NCBI GenBank assembly: GCA_045652245.1 | Contig: JAZRTY010000004.1 | Span: 1 to 5,602, forward strand | Length of the DNA stretch: 5,602 nucleotides | Reading direction: 5' to 3' | From: SIG622 sp045652245 | GTDB lineage: Bacteria > Bacillota > Clostridia > Oscillospirales > CAG-382 | Shown: in pieces, positions 1 through 5,248 of the stretch | Position numbering within the stretch: the stretch's first letter is position 1 | Layout: each line of letters opens with the position of its first letter | The notes under the pieces: model-generated | Told to the model about the DNA's origin: nothing | Database searches by the model: none | The model's input: the letters and a program-made list of their open reading frames with translations, nothing else | Position numbers and translations under genes: made by a program

Positions 1-30
1 AAAAAAGAGGGGCAAAAAACTTTAACACTT
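1..30 (-). repeat. Partial copy D of the hairpin tail repeat, cut by window edge
   Basis: The reverse complement of these 30 bases is identical to 5540-5569 near the other end of the window. It holds the conserved AAGTGTTAAAGTTTTTTG box and the first arm (CCCCTCTTTTTT) of a hairpin whose second arm would lie left of the window. It points the opposite way to the three other tail copies (A, B and C). The other copies sit just after stop codons of minus-strand genes, so by analogy this one would follow the stop codon of a plus-strand gene converging from the left. That gene is not visible and is an inference. Confidence 0.8.
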
Positions 31-67
31 AAAAACCCTTACGTCGGAGTTTGACGTAAGGGTTTTT
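31..67. terminator. Bidirectional rho-independent terminator after pyrI
   Basis: A perfect 15-bp inverted repeat (31-45 with 53-67, starting AAAAACCCTTACGTC) encloses a 7-nt loop. Each arm ends in five A or T, so transcripts from either side get a GC-containing stem followed by a short U-run. It lies 75 nt beyond the pyrI stop codon and is the best candidate for the 3' end of the pyrimidine operon. Its symmetry suggests it also serves a convergent gene to the left. The U-tract is only five residues, so efficiency may be moderate. Confidence 0.8.
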
Positions 68-71
68 GAAT

Positions 72-129
72 ATAAAGTTTTTGGTCAAGCTTTTTTCAAA
101 AAGCTTGGCAGGTGTGGGCGGCAGCCCAC
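72..129 (+). repeat. Hairpin tail repeat, copy C, 3' of pyrI
   Basis: This copy has an AAAGTTTTTGG box (75-85), a 10-bp stem CAAGCTTTTT/AAAAAGCTTG (86-95 with 98-107, loop TC) and a second 6-bp stem GTGGGC/GCCCAC (114-119 with 124-129, loop GGCA). The layout matches copy B at 2610-2670, but the stem bases differ in pairs: CAAGC/GCTTG here, CGAGC/GCTCG in B, CCCTC/GAGGG in A. The second stem ends 12 nt from the pyrI stop codon, so in pyrI mRNA both hairpins fall in the 3' UTR before the terminator. Function is unknown; 3'-end protection or help with termination is possible. Confidence 0.75.
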
Positions 130-141
130 GAAAAAGGATGT

Positions 142-561
142 TTATGCTTTCGCAGCAGCCTCGCAATAAAGGCAACGGTAGATTTTCTTTTCGGCGTCTG
201 CCAGGTAAAATTTATGTGGCAGCTCCTGTTCGGTTGAGGTTATACATCTCGGATTTTTACACTTTATAACATCTGTGATATTTTCGGGTAATTTCAGATG
301 TTCACGTTTGAAAAGCTTACCGTCTTTTATGATATTAACTGTAATTCCCGGGTCAATATATCCAAGCACATCAAAATCAAGCTCGATAACCTCGCCTATT
401 TTGATAATATCCTTCTTCCCCATTTTTTTGCTTTCTGCGTTATTTATCATAGCAACAGTTGAGGAAAGTGCGTCAAGTCCGAGAACCTTATAAATCTCCA
501 TTCCCTTGCCTGCGCTTATGTGGTCAAGCACGATTCCGTCATTTATTTGTCCTATAATCAT
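142..561 (-). CDS. pyrI: Aspartate carbamoyltransferase regulatory subunit PyrI
   Basis: This is the non-catalytic subunit of aspartate carbamoyltransferase. In the enterobacterial enzyme PyrI binds nucleotide effectors and its zinc domain contacts PyrB trimers. The 139-residue product begins MIIGQINDGIVLDHI, the typical nucleotide-binding domain start. The C-terminal zinc site is complete: Cys101-X4-Cys106-X23-Cys130-X2-Cys133, the same spacing as E. coli PyrI. The ATG at 561 was chosen because AAGGGGGAG lies 6 nt upstream and the family N-terminus starts there. A longer reading from a TTG at 591 would add ten residues inside pyrB and has no comparable site. It lies 13 nt after pyrB and is last in the operon. 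The effector response (CTP or ATP) cannot be read from sequence alone. Confidence 0.96.
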   Translation of the reverse strand: MIIGQINDGIVLDHISAGKGMEIYKVLGLDALSSTVAMINNAESKKMGKKDIIKIGEVIELDFDVLGYIDPGITVNIIKDGKLFKREHLKLPENITDVIKCKNPRCITSTEQELPHKFYLADAEKKIYRCLYCEAAAKA

Positions 562-567
562 TCTGCT

Positions 568-576
568 CTCCCCCTT
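568..576 (-). promoter_or_regulatory. pyrI ribosome binding site overlapping the pyrB stop codon
   Basis: On the minus strand the sequence AAGGGGGAG sits 6 nt before the pyrI ATG, and its first two bases are the last two of the pyrB TAA stop codon. This fixes the pyrI start at 561 rather than 591. It also suggests translational coupling, which would help keep catalytic and regulatory chains near the equal numbers found in the c6r6 holoenzyme. The coupling is inference. Confidence 0.8.
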
Positions 577-1492
577 ATATTTCAATTTCAAGAAGCTTGA
601 GTATCAACGCCATTCTGACAAATTTTCCGTTGAGTACCTGCTTGAAATAACACGCTCTCGGGTCGTTATCGACAGATACCGAAATTTCGTTGACTCTCGG
701 CAAGGGATGCATAACACAAAGGTCACTCTTAGCGCTTTTGAGCTTTTCATCATTAAGTATATATGTGTCCTTTAAGCGTATATAGTCGGCTTCGTTGAAA
801 AATCTCTCCCTTTGCACTCTTGTCATATAGAGAATATCAAGCTTTCCGATGTTTTCCTCAAGGCTCTTTACTTCCTCAAACGGAATATTATTAGGCAAAA
901 GTACTTCATTTACAACATATTCGGGAATACGAAGCTCCTCGGGAGAAATAAATACAAATTTTACTCCCTTGTACCTTGACATAGCACTCACAAGAGAGTG
1001 TACCGTTCTTCCGAACTTCAAATCCCCACAAAGACCGATAGTCAGATTTTCAAAAGTGCCTTTTTCTCTGTGGATAGTCAAAAGGTCAGCAAGAGTCTGT
1101 GTCGGATGATTATGTCCTCCGTCACCTGCGTTTATAACAGGTACCGTCGCATTCATTGATGCTACAAGGGGCGCACCCTCCTTCGGGTGACGCATTGCGA
1201 TAATATCGGCATAGCAGCTGACGGTTTTTGCTGTATCCGAAACGCTCTCGCCTTTAGCTGCAGAGCTGCTCTGAGCCTCGGAAAAACCGAGAACATTACC
1301 ACCAAGCTCATACATTGCAGCTTCAAAGCTGAGTCTTGTTCTTGTTGACGGCTCGAAAAAGAGAGTTGCAAGCTTCTTGCCGTGGCAGGCTTCGGAATAT
1401 TTTTTCGGGTTCGCTATTATATCCTCAGCTGTAGAAATAAGCTTTTCAATTTCCTGCACTGTCAGCTCTTTTATATCTATAAGACTTCTCAT
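575..1492 (-). CDS. pyrB: Aspartate carbamoyltransferase catalytic subunit PyrB
   Basis: The enzyme joins carbamoyl phosphate and L-aspartate to give N-carbamoyl-L-aspartate, the committed step of pyrimidine synthesis. It is cytosolic, with trimers that assemble with PyrI. At 305 residues it has the normal length. The N-terminal carbamoyl-phosphate domain carries FEPSTRTR (46-53), the mobile loop lysine in SSAAKGES (Lys80) and HPTQT (129-133). The aspartate domain carries GDLKFGRT (156-163), the TRVQ motif with Arg225 and Gln227, and the HPLPRV loop (262-267). The DNDPRA segment near 276-280 is also typical. The ATG at 1492 follows AAGGGG by 6 nt. It lies 22 nt after pyrE and its stop codon overlaps the pyrI ribosome site. 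All catalytic residues are present. Confidence 0.98.
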   Translation of the reverse strand: MRSLIDIKELTVQEIEKLISTAEDIIANPKKYSEACHGKKLATLFFEPSTRTRLSFEAAMYELGGNVLGFSEAQSSSAAKGESVSDTAKTVSCYADIIAMRHPKEGAPLVASMNATVPVINAGDGGHNHPTQTLADLLTIHREKGTFENLTIGLCGDLKFGRTVHSLVSAMSRYKGVKFVFISPEELRIPEYVVNEVLLPNNIPFEEVKSLEENIGKLDILYMTRVQRERFFNEADYIRLKDTYILNDEKLKSAKSDLCVMHPLPRVNEISVSVDNDPRACYFKQVLNGKFVRMALILKLLEIEI

Positions 1493-1514
1493 AATACACC
1501 CCTTTTTCAGACGA

Positions 1515-2171
1515 TTACGCCTTTGCTCCGTTTACTGCCAAGTAGTTCTTGATTCTTGTTACGTTTTCTTCGTTTTTGCTATCTTCTTCAAGATATTCGA
1601 TAATATCGTAAACGTCAACTATCGAATAAACCGGGAAGCCGAACTGCTCTTCGATTTCCTGCATAGCGCCCTTTTCTGTCTGACCCTTTTCCTTTCTGTC
1701 AACCATAATAAAGGTTGCGGCAACTTTTGTACCCTCAAGGTGTGAGAGTATTTCCATACTTTCACGAATAGCTGTACCTGCAGTAATTACGTCCTCGATT
1801 ATAACGATTTCCTCACCATTCTGGGGAACATAGCCTACGAAAACGCCACCCTCGCCGTGGTCCTTTACCTCTTTTCTGTTAAAGAAGAAGGGAACGTTGA
1901 GGTCATTCTTTGAAAGTGCAACTGCAGCTGATACTGCCAGGGAAATTCCCTTATATGCAGGGCCGTAGAGAACGGCTTTTTTCGCTCCGAGCTTTTCAAA
2001 GTACGCCTTTGCGTAGAATTCTCCGAGCTTTGCAATATCGTCGCCGGTCTTTATCATACCTGCATTGATGAAATATGGGATTTTTCTACCACTTTTTGCT
2101 GTAAAGTCTCCGAATTTGAGTACTCCTGCACTCTCAAGGAACTGTATAAATTCTCTCTTGTAGCTTTCCAT
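1515..2171 (-). CDS. pyrE: Orotate phosphoribosyltransferase PyrE
   Basis: It transfers ribose 5-phosphate from PRPP to orotate, forming orotidine 5'-monophosphate (OMP), the substrate of PyrF. The 218-residue product is close to the usual size and has the type I phosphoribosyltransferase fold markers. These are a PAYKGI segment (71-76), the catalytic flexible loop NRKEVKDHGEGG (98-109) with lysines 100 and 103, and the PRPP-binding motif VIIEDVITAGTA (123-134) with the paired acidic residues. The ATG at 2171 is preceded by AGGAG with 7-nt spacing. It is the first gene after the 505-nt repeat-filled gap, so it may depend on read-through from pyrF or on a promoter within the gap. I see no convincing promoter there. 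Confidence 0.97.
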   Translation of the reverse strand: MESYKREFIQFLESAGVLKFGDFTAKSGRKIPYFINAGMIKTGDDIAKLGEFYAKAYFEKLGAKKAVLYGPAYKGISLAVSAAVALSKNDLNVPFFFNRKEVKDHGEGGVFVGYVPQNGEEIVIIEDVITAGTAIRESMEILSHLEGTKVAATFIMVDRKEKGQTEKGAMQEIEEQFGFPVYSIVDVYDIIEYLEEDSKNEENVTRIKNYLAVNGAKA

Positions 2172-2208
2172 TTTTATTCTCCTGTGTTTTTTATTTTTTA
2201 TTTGATAC

Positions 2209-2223
2209 GGGGACTCTATCCCC
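2209..2223. repeat. GGGGA/TCCCC hairpin before pyrE
   Basis: Five bases GGGGA (2209-2213) pair with TCCCC (2219-2223) across a 5-nt loop. The context ACGGGGAC also occurs at 5133-5140, where it forms the longer GGGGAC/GTCCCC hairpin upstream of pyrK. Here the hairpin lies between the array and the pyrE ribosome site; upstream of pyrK it lies on the far side of the array. It is probably a related small module, but the short stem makes this tentative. Confidence 0.5.
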
Positions 2224-2230
2224 TTTTAAT

Positions 2231-2310
2231 GACAACGAAGTTGTCAATTCATGGCTTGCCAATTCATGAAGTCGCAGGACTTCAATTCATGACACGAAGT
2301 GTCAATTCAT
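2231..2310. repeat. AATTCAT hairpin array upstream of pyrE (four units)
   Basis: Four small hairpins are each followed by the heptamer AATTCAT, at 2246-2252, 2261-2267, 2284-2290 and 2304-2310. The stems are GACAAC/GTTGTC with loop GAA, GGC/GCC with loop TT, GAAGTC/GACTTC with loop GCAG, and GACAC/GTGTC with loop GAA. The array matches 5037-5117 upstream of pyrK unit for unit. The first stem differs by a compensating A-T to C-G pair, and the second and third differ only in the loop. On the gene strand it ends 59 nt before the pyrE ATG. Function is unknown; a structured 5' leader or a DNA-level hairpin element are both possible. Confidence 0.85.
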
Positions 2311-2311
2311 T

Positions 2312-2367
2312 TCCACCTCATCCGAGTTTTGCTTCGCAAAACCCACCTTCCCCTCAAGGGGAAGGCT
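2312..2367. repeat. R1 repeat module, copy 1 (identical to 5435-5490)
   Basis: These 56 bases are identical to 5435-5490. The module holds two hairpins: TTTTGC/GCAAAA with a TTC loop (2327-2341), and CCTTCCCCT/AGGGGAAGG with a 2-nt loop (2346-2365). A diverged third copy is at about 2506-2554. Perfect identity over 56 non-coding bases between two gaps about 3.1 kb apart implies recent copying or gene conversion. Plus-strand reading frames through it give a spurious shared peptide. Confidence 0.9.
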
Positions 2368-2375
2368 ATATTAGG

Positions 2376-2497
2376 CTCCCTCACAGAGGGCTCGACGCGT
2401 TAAGAAAATATGCCGATGGCATATTTTTAGCCAAAGAGGGAAGCAAGTTTACTTGCGACCTGGGCCGAAGGCTGTCACCGAAGGCTGACTGAGGGAG
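2376..2497. repeat. Palindromic element with CTCCCTCA/TGAGGGAG ends
   Basis: This stretch of about 122 bp is bounded by inverted CTCCCTCA (2376-2383) and TGAGGGAG (2490-2497). It contains a perfect 10-bp hairpin AAAATATGCC/GGCATATTTT (2405-2427), GCAAGT/ACTTGC (2443-2456) and GCC(GAA)GGC (2464-2472). A decayed GTCACC(GAA)GG(C)TGAC stem (2474-2489) completes it. It lies between two R1 copies. It has no coding capacity and resembles a short non-autonomous palindromic repeat of the MITE or REP kind. I recall similar GGCTCCCTC...GAGGGAG palindromes from gut Clostridia, but I cannot confirm the match here. Only one copy is in the window, so the element boundaries are inferred. Confidence 0.6.
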
Positions 2498-2505
2498 TAC
2501 ACTCT

Positions 2506-2554
2506 TTCCGTCTTTGCCTTCGTAAAACCCACCTTCCCCCGAGGGGGAAGGCTT
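2506..2554. repeat. R1 repeat module, diverged copy
   Basis: The core from 2524 (AAAACCCACCTTCCCC) follows R1, with the second hairpin changed to CCTTCCCCC/GGGGGAAGG (2532-2540 with 2543-2551). The innermost T-A pair of the other copies has become C-G, a paired change. The first hairpin (TTTGCCTTCGTAAA) is degraded. On the plus strand the stem is followed by CTTTTTATT and so looks like a terminator, but there is no plus-strand gene for it to end. On the gene strand the following T-run is weak (TGGGTTTTACG). Confidence 0.75.
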
Positions 2555-2563
2555 TTTATTCCC

Positions 2564-2598
2564 CGCCGTACTGTTTCACGAAGTGGAGCAGTGCGGCG
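2564..2598. repeat. R2 16-bp hairpin with GAA triloop, copy B
   Basis: Bases 2564-2579 pair with 2583-2598 through 16 pairs, including G-T wobbles, around a GAA loop. The counterpart at 5502-5536 has the same 16-bp plus 3-nt geometry. Stem bases differ in ways that keep pairing: counting from the start of the CTG core, pairs 7 and 8 are C-G and A-T here but T-A and G-C in the other copy. The stem runs directly into TAAAAGTGTTAAAGTTTTTTGC (2599-2620), which is identical in both copies. Confidence 0.85.
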
Positions 2599-2609
2599 TA
2601 AAAGTGTTA

Positions 2610-2670
2610 AAGTTTTTTGCCGAGCTTTTTTACAAAAAAGCTCGCGAGGGCGTGGGGCGAGGAGCCCCAC
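2610..2670 (+). repeat. Hairpin tail repeat, copy B, 3' of pyrF
   Basis: After the AAAGTTTTTTGC box comes an 11-bp stem CGAGCTTTTTT/AAAAAAGCTCG (2621-2631 with 2634-2644, loop AC). A 7-bp stem GTGGGGC/GCCCCAC (2652-2658 with 2664-2670, loop GAGGA) follows. It ends 6 nt from the pyrF stop codon. In pyrF mRNA these two hairpins are therefore the first structure after the coding region. They do not form a classic terminator because the T-run is inside the stem. Confidence 0.8.
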
Positions 2671-2676
2671 AAAGTA

Positions 2677-3375
2677 TCAACCGACGAATTCACGAACGCA
2701 TCTGTCGTAGGCAGCTGCAGGATCTTCTGCAGCAGTTATCGGGCGACCTACTACGATATAGTCAGAGCCTATCTCACGTGCTTTTTCGGGAGTTGTAACT
2801 CTTACCTGGTCACCGATATCGCCGTCTGCAAAGCGTACACCGGGAGTTATTGTCAGAAATTCTTTTCCACAAAGCTCGTGCACCTTGCCTGCCTCAAGTG
2901 GAGAACAAACAACACCGTCAAGTCCTGCATCTCTTGCATTCTTTGCGTAGTGCATAACTACCTTATCTATCGGCTCATGAATGAGCAAATCCTCTTCCAT
3001 TCTTTCCTGAGAAGTACTTGTAAGCTGTGTTACAGCAATAAGCAACGGTCTTGTCCCGTCCTCGCGTGTGAGTCCCTCAAGCGCTGCTTCCATCATAGCT
3101 TTCGTTCCACCTGCGTGAAGATTGCAGATATCAACATCAAGGTGTGAGAGTACACTCATCGCCTTTTTAACGGTATTCGGAATATCGTGGAGCTTTAAGT
3201 CCAGGAATATCTTGTGGCCTCTTGCCTTTATTTCCTTTACAATGCTCGGTCCTTCAGCATAGAAAAGCTCCATACCGATTTTTAAAAACAGCTTTCTGTC
3301 TCCGAACTTTTCCAAAAATTCAAGTGTCTCTTTTTTTCCTGCAAAGTCGCAGGCAATAATTACGTCCTTACCCAT
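2677..3375 (-). CDS. pyrF: Orotidine 5'-phosphate decarboxylase PyrF
   Basis: It decarboxylates OMP to UMP, the last step of the pathway, without a cofactor. The 232-residue product has the size of the short bacterial type (E. coli and Bacillus group). The catalytic segment LDLKLHDIPNT (58-68) contains the Asp59, Lys61 and Asp64 charge network. The phosphate-binding side of the TIM barrel shows TPGVR (177-181) and VVGRPIT (208-214). The ATG at 3375 has AGGAGGAG with 7-nt spacing and overlaps the pyrD stop codon by one base (TGATG), so translation is probably coupled. Downstream, the tail hairpins begin 6 nt after the stop, and the next gene, pyrE, is 505 nt away. Confidence 0.97.
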   Translation of the reverse strand: MGKDVIIACDFAGKKETLEFLEKFGDRKLFLKIGMELFYAEGPSIVKEIKARGHKIFLDLKLHDIPNTVKKAMSVLSHLDVDICNLHAGGTKAMMEAALEGLTREDGTRPLLIAVTQLTSTSQERMEEDLLIHEPIDKVVMHYAKNARDAGLDGVVCSPLEAGKVHELCGKEFLTITPGVRFADGDIGDQVRVTTPEKAREIGSDYIVVGRPITAAEDPAAAYDRCVREFVG

Positions 3376-4286
3376 CAGTGCGCTCCTCCTATAATTTCAG
3401 ATAAACTGTTTATTCTGTATTTTTCCATAACAACCGGCAGTTCTTCGATAATATCACGACATACATACGGATTTACAAGGTTTGCAGCACCAACCTGAAC
3501 GGCAGTTGCCCCTGCAAGCATCATTTCGATAACATCCTCGGCACTCGAAATACCACCCATACCGACAATCGGAATTTTAACTGCATCATACACCTGGTAT
3601 ACCATTCTGAGTGCTACCGGCATAATTGCACTACCCGAAAAACCACCGAATTTGTTTGCAATTATCGGCTTTCTGCGATTTTTATCTATTCTCATACCGA
3701 GAAGTGTATTTATAAGGCTTATTCCGTCAGCCCCTGCGTCCTCGCACGCCTTGGCAATCGACACAATATCGGTAACATTCGGTGAGAGCTTTATAATTAC
3801 AGGCTTTTTTGTTACTTTCTTAACAGCACTCGTAACGCTTGCTGCAGCCTCGGGCGAAACTCCGAAACTCATTCCACCACCGTGTACATTCGGGCAGCTG
3901 ATATTTACCTCAAGCCAGCCGACCTGCTCCTGTGCATCAAGCAACTCGCAAGTTTTTGTATATTCTTCAAGTGAAAAACCACTTACATTTGCCATAACAG
4001 GCTTAGAAAAGCACTCTTTAAGCTTTGGAAGTTCCTCGGAAATTACCTTTTCCACACCCGGATTCTGAAGTCCGACTGCGTTTATCATGCCTGACGGACA
4101 TTCTGCAATTCTGGGAGTGGGATTTCCGAATCTCGGCTCAAGGGTTGTACCCTTAAAGGAAAATGTGCCGAGCATATTTATATCATAAAGTTGCGCAAAC
4201 TCATATCCGAACCCGAAAGTACCACTTGCAGGGATAATCGGGTTTGAAAGTTCAATACCACAAAGGGTTACTTTTGTATTTACCAT
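3375..4286 (-). CDS. pyrD: Dihydroorotate dehydrogenase class 1B, catalytic subunit PyrD
   Basis: It oxidises dihydroorotate to orotate with FMN. In class 1B enzymes electrons pass through the PyrK subunit to NAD+. The 303-residue product is a TIM barrel of the usual length. Visible motifs are FKGTT (44-48), NAVGLQNPG (69-77), NVSGFS (100-105), NISCPN (128-133) with the class 1 catalytic Cys131, KLSPN (166-170) and GGISSAED (244-251). The FMN phosphate segment GATAVQVGAAN (259-269) follows. A cysteine base rather than serine separates it from membrane class 2 enzymes, and the adjoining pyrK supports class 1B. The ATG at 4286 has AGGAGGAG 5 nt upstream, inside the end of pyrK, with a 7-nt gene overlap. 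Confidence 0.98.
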   Translation of the reverse strand: MVNTKVTLCGIELSNPIIPASGTFGFGYEFAQLYDINMLGTFSFKGTTLEPRFGNPTPRIAECPSGMINAVGLQNPGVEKVISEELPKLKECFSKPVMANVSGFSLEEYTKTCELLDAQEQVGWLEVNISCPNVHGGGMSFGVSPEAAASVTSAVKKVTKKPVIIKLSPNVTDIVSIAKACEDAGADGISLINTLLGMRIDKNRRKPIIANKFGGFSGSAIMPVALRMVYQVYDAVKIPIVGMGGISSAEDVIEMMLAGATAVQVGAANLVNPYVCRDIIEELPVVMEKYRINSLSEIIGGAH

Positions 4287-5014
4287 ATTATCTCCTCCTT
4301 CTGTAGCACCGGTCCTTCTTTACAGATGCGCTTATTTCCGTATTTTGTTTTACACGAGCAACCCATACAAGCACCGAAGCCACAGCCCATTCGCTCTTCA
4401 AAGCTATACTCGCCACTTGTAGTTGAAGTATTATAAACAGCCCTCAGCATTGGCTCGGGACCACAGCAGTAGGTATATGTATAGTCCTGCATATTTGAAA
4501 GTGCATCGGTTACAAAGCCCTTCACCCCAAAACTTCCGTCAACTGTTGTAACGGTAACCTCGCAGCCGAGTTTTTCAAAATCCTCTTTTGCAAAAATTTC
4601 ACTTTCGGTATTGAAGCCGAGAATTACTCTGACTTTCGCACCCTTTGCTATAAGTTGCTTTGCAAGCATATAAAGGGGTGGAACACCGACGCCACCACCG
4701 AGAAGAACGGGGGCATCGCCACTTTTATCTATATCATAGCCGTTACCGAGTCCGGTAAGAATATCAAGCTGGGCTCCCGAATCGAGCTTTGCCATATATT
4801 CTGTACCCTCTCCGACTACCTTGTATATTATTTTAAGGGTATCGCCCTGCACGTCACAGACTGAAATCGGACGGCGCAGGAAGAAACCGTCAAGCTTTAT
4901 ATTTACAAATTGTCCCGGGCGTGTAATTTCACTTGTGTCACCGACAAGGTACATTTCATAAACATTGCTTGTAAGCTTTCTTTGTTCTTTTATTTTGAAG
5001 ATAGATTGTTTCAA
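4280..5014 (-). CDS. pyrK: Dihydroorotate dehydrogenase electron transfer subunit PyrK
   Basis: This is the FAD and [2Fe-2S] subunit that passes electrons from PyrD's FMN to NAD+, giving a soluble heterotetramer with PyrD. The 244-residue product matches the ferredoxin-reductase-like family. It has the FAD motif LRRPIS (46-51), a glycine-rich GGGVGVPPL (106-114), CGPEPML (184-190), and EERMGCGFGACMGC with cluster ligands Cys211, Cys216, Cys219 and Cys231. The start is a TTG at 5014, chosen because AGGAG lies 7 nt upstream and the family N-terminus aligns from there. The first in-frame ATG would delete the start of the barrel domain. It is the first visible gene of the operon; whether more pyr genes lie to the right is not seen. 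Confidence 0.97.
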   Translation of the reverse strand: MKQSIFKIKEQRKLTSNVYEMYLVGDTSEITRPGQFVNIKLDGFFLRRPISVCDVQGDTLKIIYKVVGEGTEYMAKLDSGAQLDILTGLGNGYDIDKSGDAPVLLGGGVGVPPLYMLAKQLIAKGAKVRVILGFNTESEIFAKEDFEKLGCEVTVTTVDGSFGVKGFVTDALSNMQDYTYTYCCGPEPMLRAVYNTSTTSGEYSFEERMGCGFGACMGCSCKTKYGNKRICKEGPVLQKEEIIW

Positions 5015-5021
5015 ATTCTTT

Positions 5022-5026
5022 CTCCT
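5022..5026 (-). promoter_or_regulatory. Ribosome binding site supporting the pyrK TTG start
   Basis: AGGAG, within AGGAAAGGAG on the minus strand, lies 7 nt before the TTG at 5014. No ATG in frame nearby has such a site, so this decides the non-ATG start. The nearest hairpin of the upstream array begins only 10 nt beyond the AGGAG, close enough to influence ribosome access if the array folds in RNA. Confidence 0.8.
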
Positions 5027-5036
5027 TTCCTAAAAT

Positions 5037-5117
5037 GACACCGAAGGTGTCAATTCATGGCGAAGCCAATTCATGAAGTCGCAAGACTTCAATTCATGAC
5101 ACGAAGTGTCAATTCAT
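5037..5117. repeat. AATTCAT hairpin array upstream of pyrK (four units)
   Basis: Four hairpins each end in AATTCAT, at 5052-5058, 5068-5074, 5091-5097 and 5111-5117. The stems are GACACC/GGTGTC, GGC/GCC and GACAC/GTGTC, all with GAA loops, plus GAAGTC/GACTTC with loop GCAA. Order and unit lengths match 2231-2310. The GGC unit contains exactly GCGAAGC (5060-5066), a sequence known for unusually stable DNA mini-hairpins. On the gene strand the array ends 22 nt before the pyrK start codon. Confidence 0.85.
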
Positions 5118-5134
5118 CAACTTTACTTTATTAC

Positions 5135-5193
5135 GGGGACATTGTCCCCTAACCCCAATTTTAAATTGTTTTGTAAGGGGCTTCGCCCCCTAC
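5135..5193. repeat. Two small GC hairpins (GGGGAC/GTCCCC and GGGGC/GCCCC)
   Basis: GGGGAC (5135-5140) pairs with GTCCCC (5144-5149) across ATT. GGGGC (5177-5181) pairs with GCCCC (5185-5189) across TTC, and can be extended by GTA/TAC to 5173-5193 with one mismatch. The first shares the context ACGGGGAC with the hairpin before pyrE at 2209. The second has the GCTTCGC core also seen in R1. No function can be assigned. Confidence 0.6.
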
Positions 5194-5201
5194 TACCCCT
5201 A

Positions 5202-5235
5202 CATACTTTTTTCACATTCGTGCAAAAAAAGTATG
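5202..5235. repeat. Hairpin CATAC-T6 / A7-GTATG
   Basis: CATAC (5202-5206) pairs with GTATG (5231-5235), and six T with a run of seven A. CAC and GTG close an ATTC loop, with one unpaired C. The T-run inside the stem recalls the tail repeat hairpins, but the flanking bases differ. It is probably another intergenic hairpin element. It is not a standard terminator, because the T-run is paired rather than 3' of the stem. Confidence 0.6.
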
Positions 5236-5248
5236 CAAAAATGCACTC

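Larger units (their letters stand above)
2172..2676. other. 505-nt gene-free repeat mosaic between pyrF and pyrE
   Basis: No open reading frame here looks real. The span is filled by hairpin modules. In gene direction they are tail copy B (2610-2670), R2 hairpin (2564-2598), a diverged R1 copy (about 2506-2554), a CTCCCTC/GAGGGAG palindromic element (2376-2497), a perfect R1 copy (2312-2367), the AATTCAT hairpin array (2231-2310) and a small GGGGA/TCCCC hairpin (2209-2223). The pyrE ribosome site follows. All other gene junctions in the operon are 22 nt or less, so this insertion is conspicuous. It may alter the ratio of upstream to downstream mRNA. Confidence 0.8.

Noticed and set aside
562..591. 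Upstream start for pyrI adding ten residues
   Set aside because: The codon at 591 is TTG inside pyrB with no good ribosome site. The ATG at 561 has AAGGGGGAG at 6-nt spacing and gives the usual family N-terminus.
2231..2310. CRISPR-like array
   Set aside because: The repeated unit is only 7 bp, the sequences between are hairpins of varying length, and the same set recurs at a second locus. Spacers would be unrelated and non-palindromic.
2184..2492. Plus-strand reading frame of 102 codons in the pyrF-pyrE gap
   Set aside because: It is made of repeat modules. Its peptide HPSFASQNPPSPQGEG also appears in the frame at 5106-5495 only because the identical R1 DNA is read in the same frame, so this is not a protein family.
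2532..2557. Plus-strand intrinsic terminator (CCTTCCCCC/GGGGGAAGG then CTTTTT)
   Set aside because: No plus-strand gene precedes it, and the same hairpin recurs as part of the R1 repeat. It is better described as a repeat module.
2617..3147. Plus-strand 176-codon frame
   Set aside because: It is antisense to pyrF, a gene with complete catalytic motifs. The frame starts inside a hairpin repeat and has no recognisable domain.
5037..5117. TTGACA boxes as -35 promoter elements on the minus strand
   Set aside because: They come from the AATTCAT spacer joined to a GAC stem. No TATAAT-like box lies 16-18 nt downstream of any of them.
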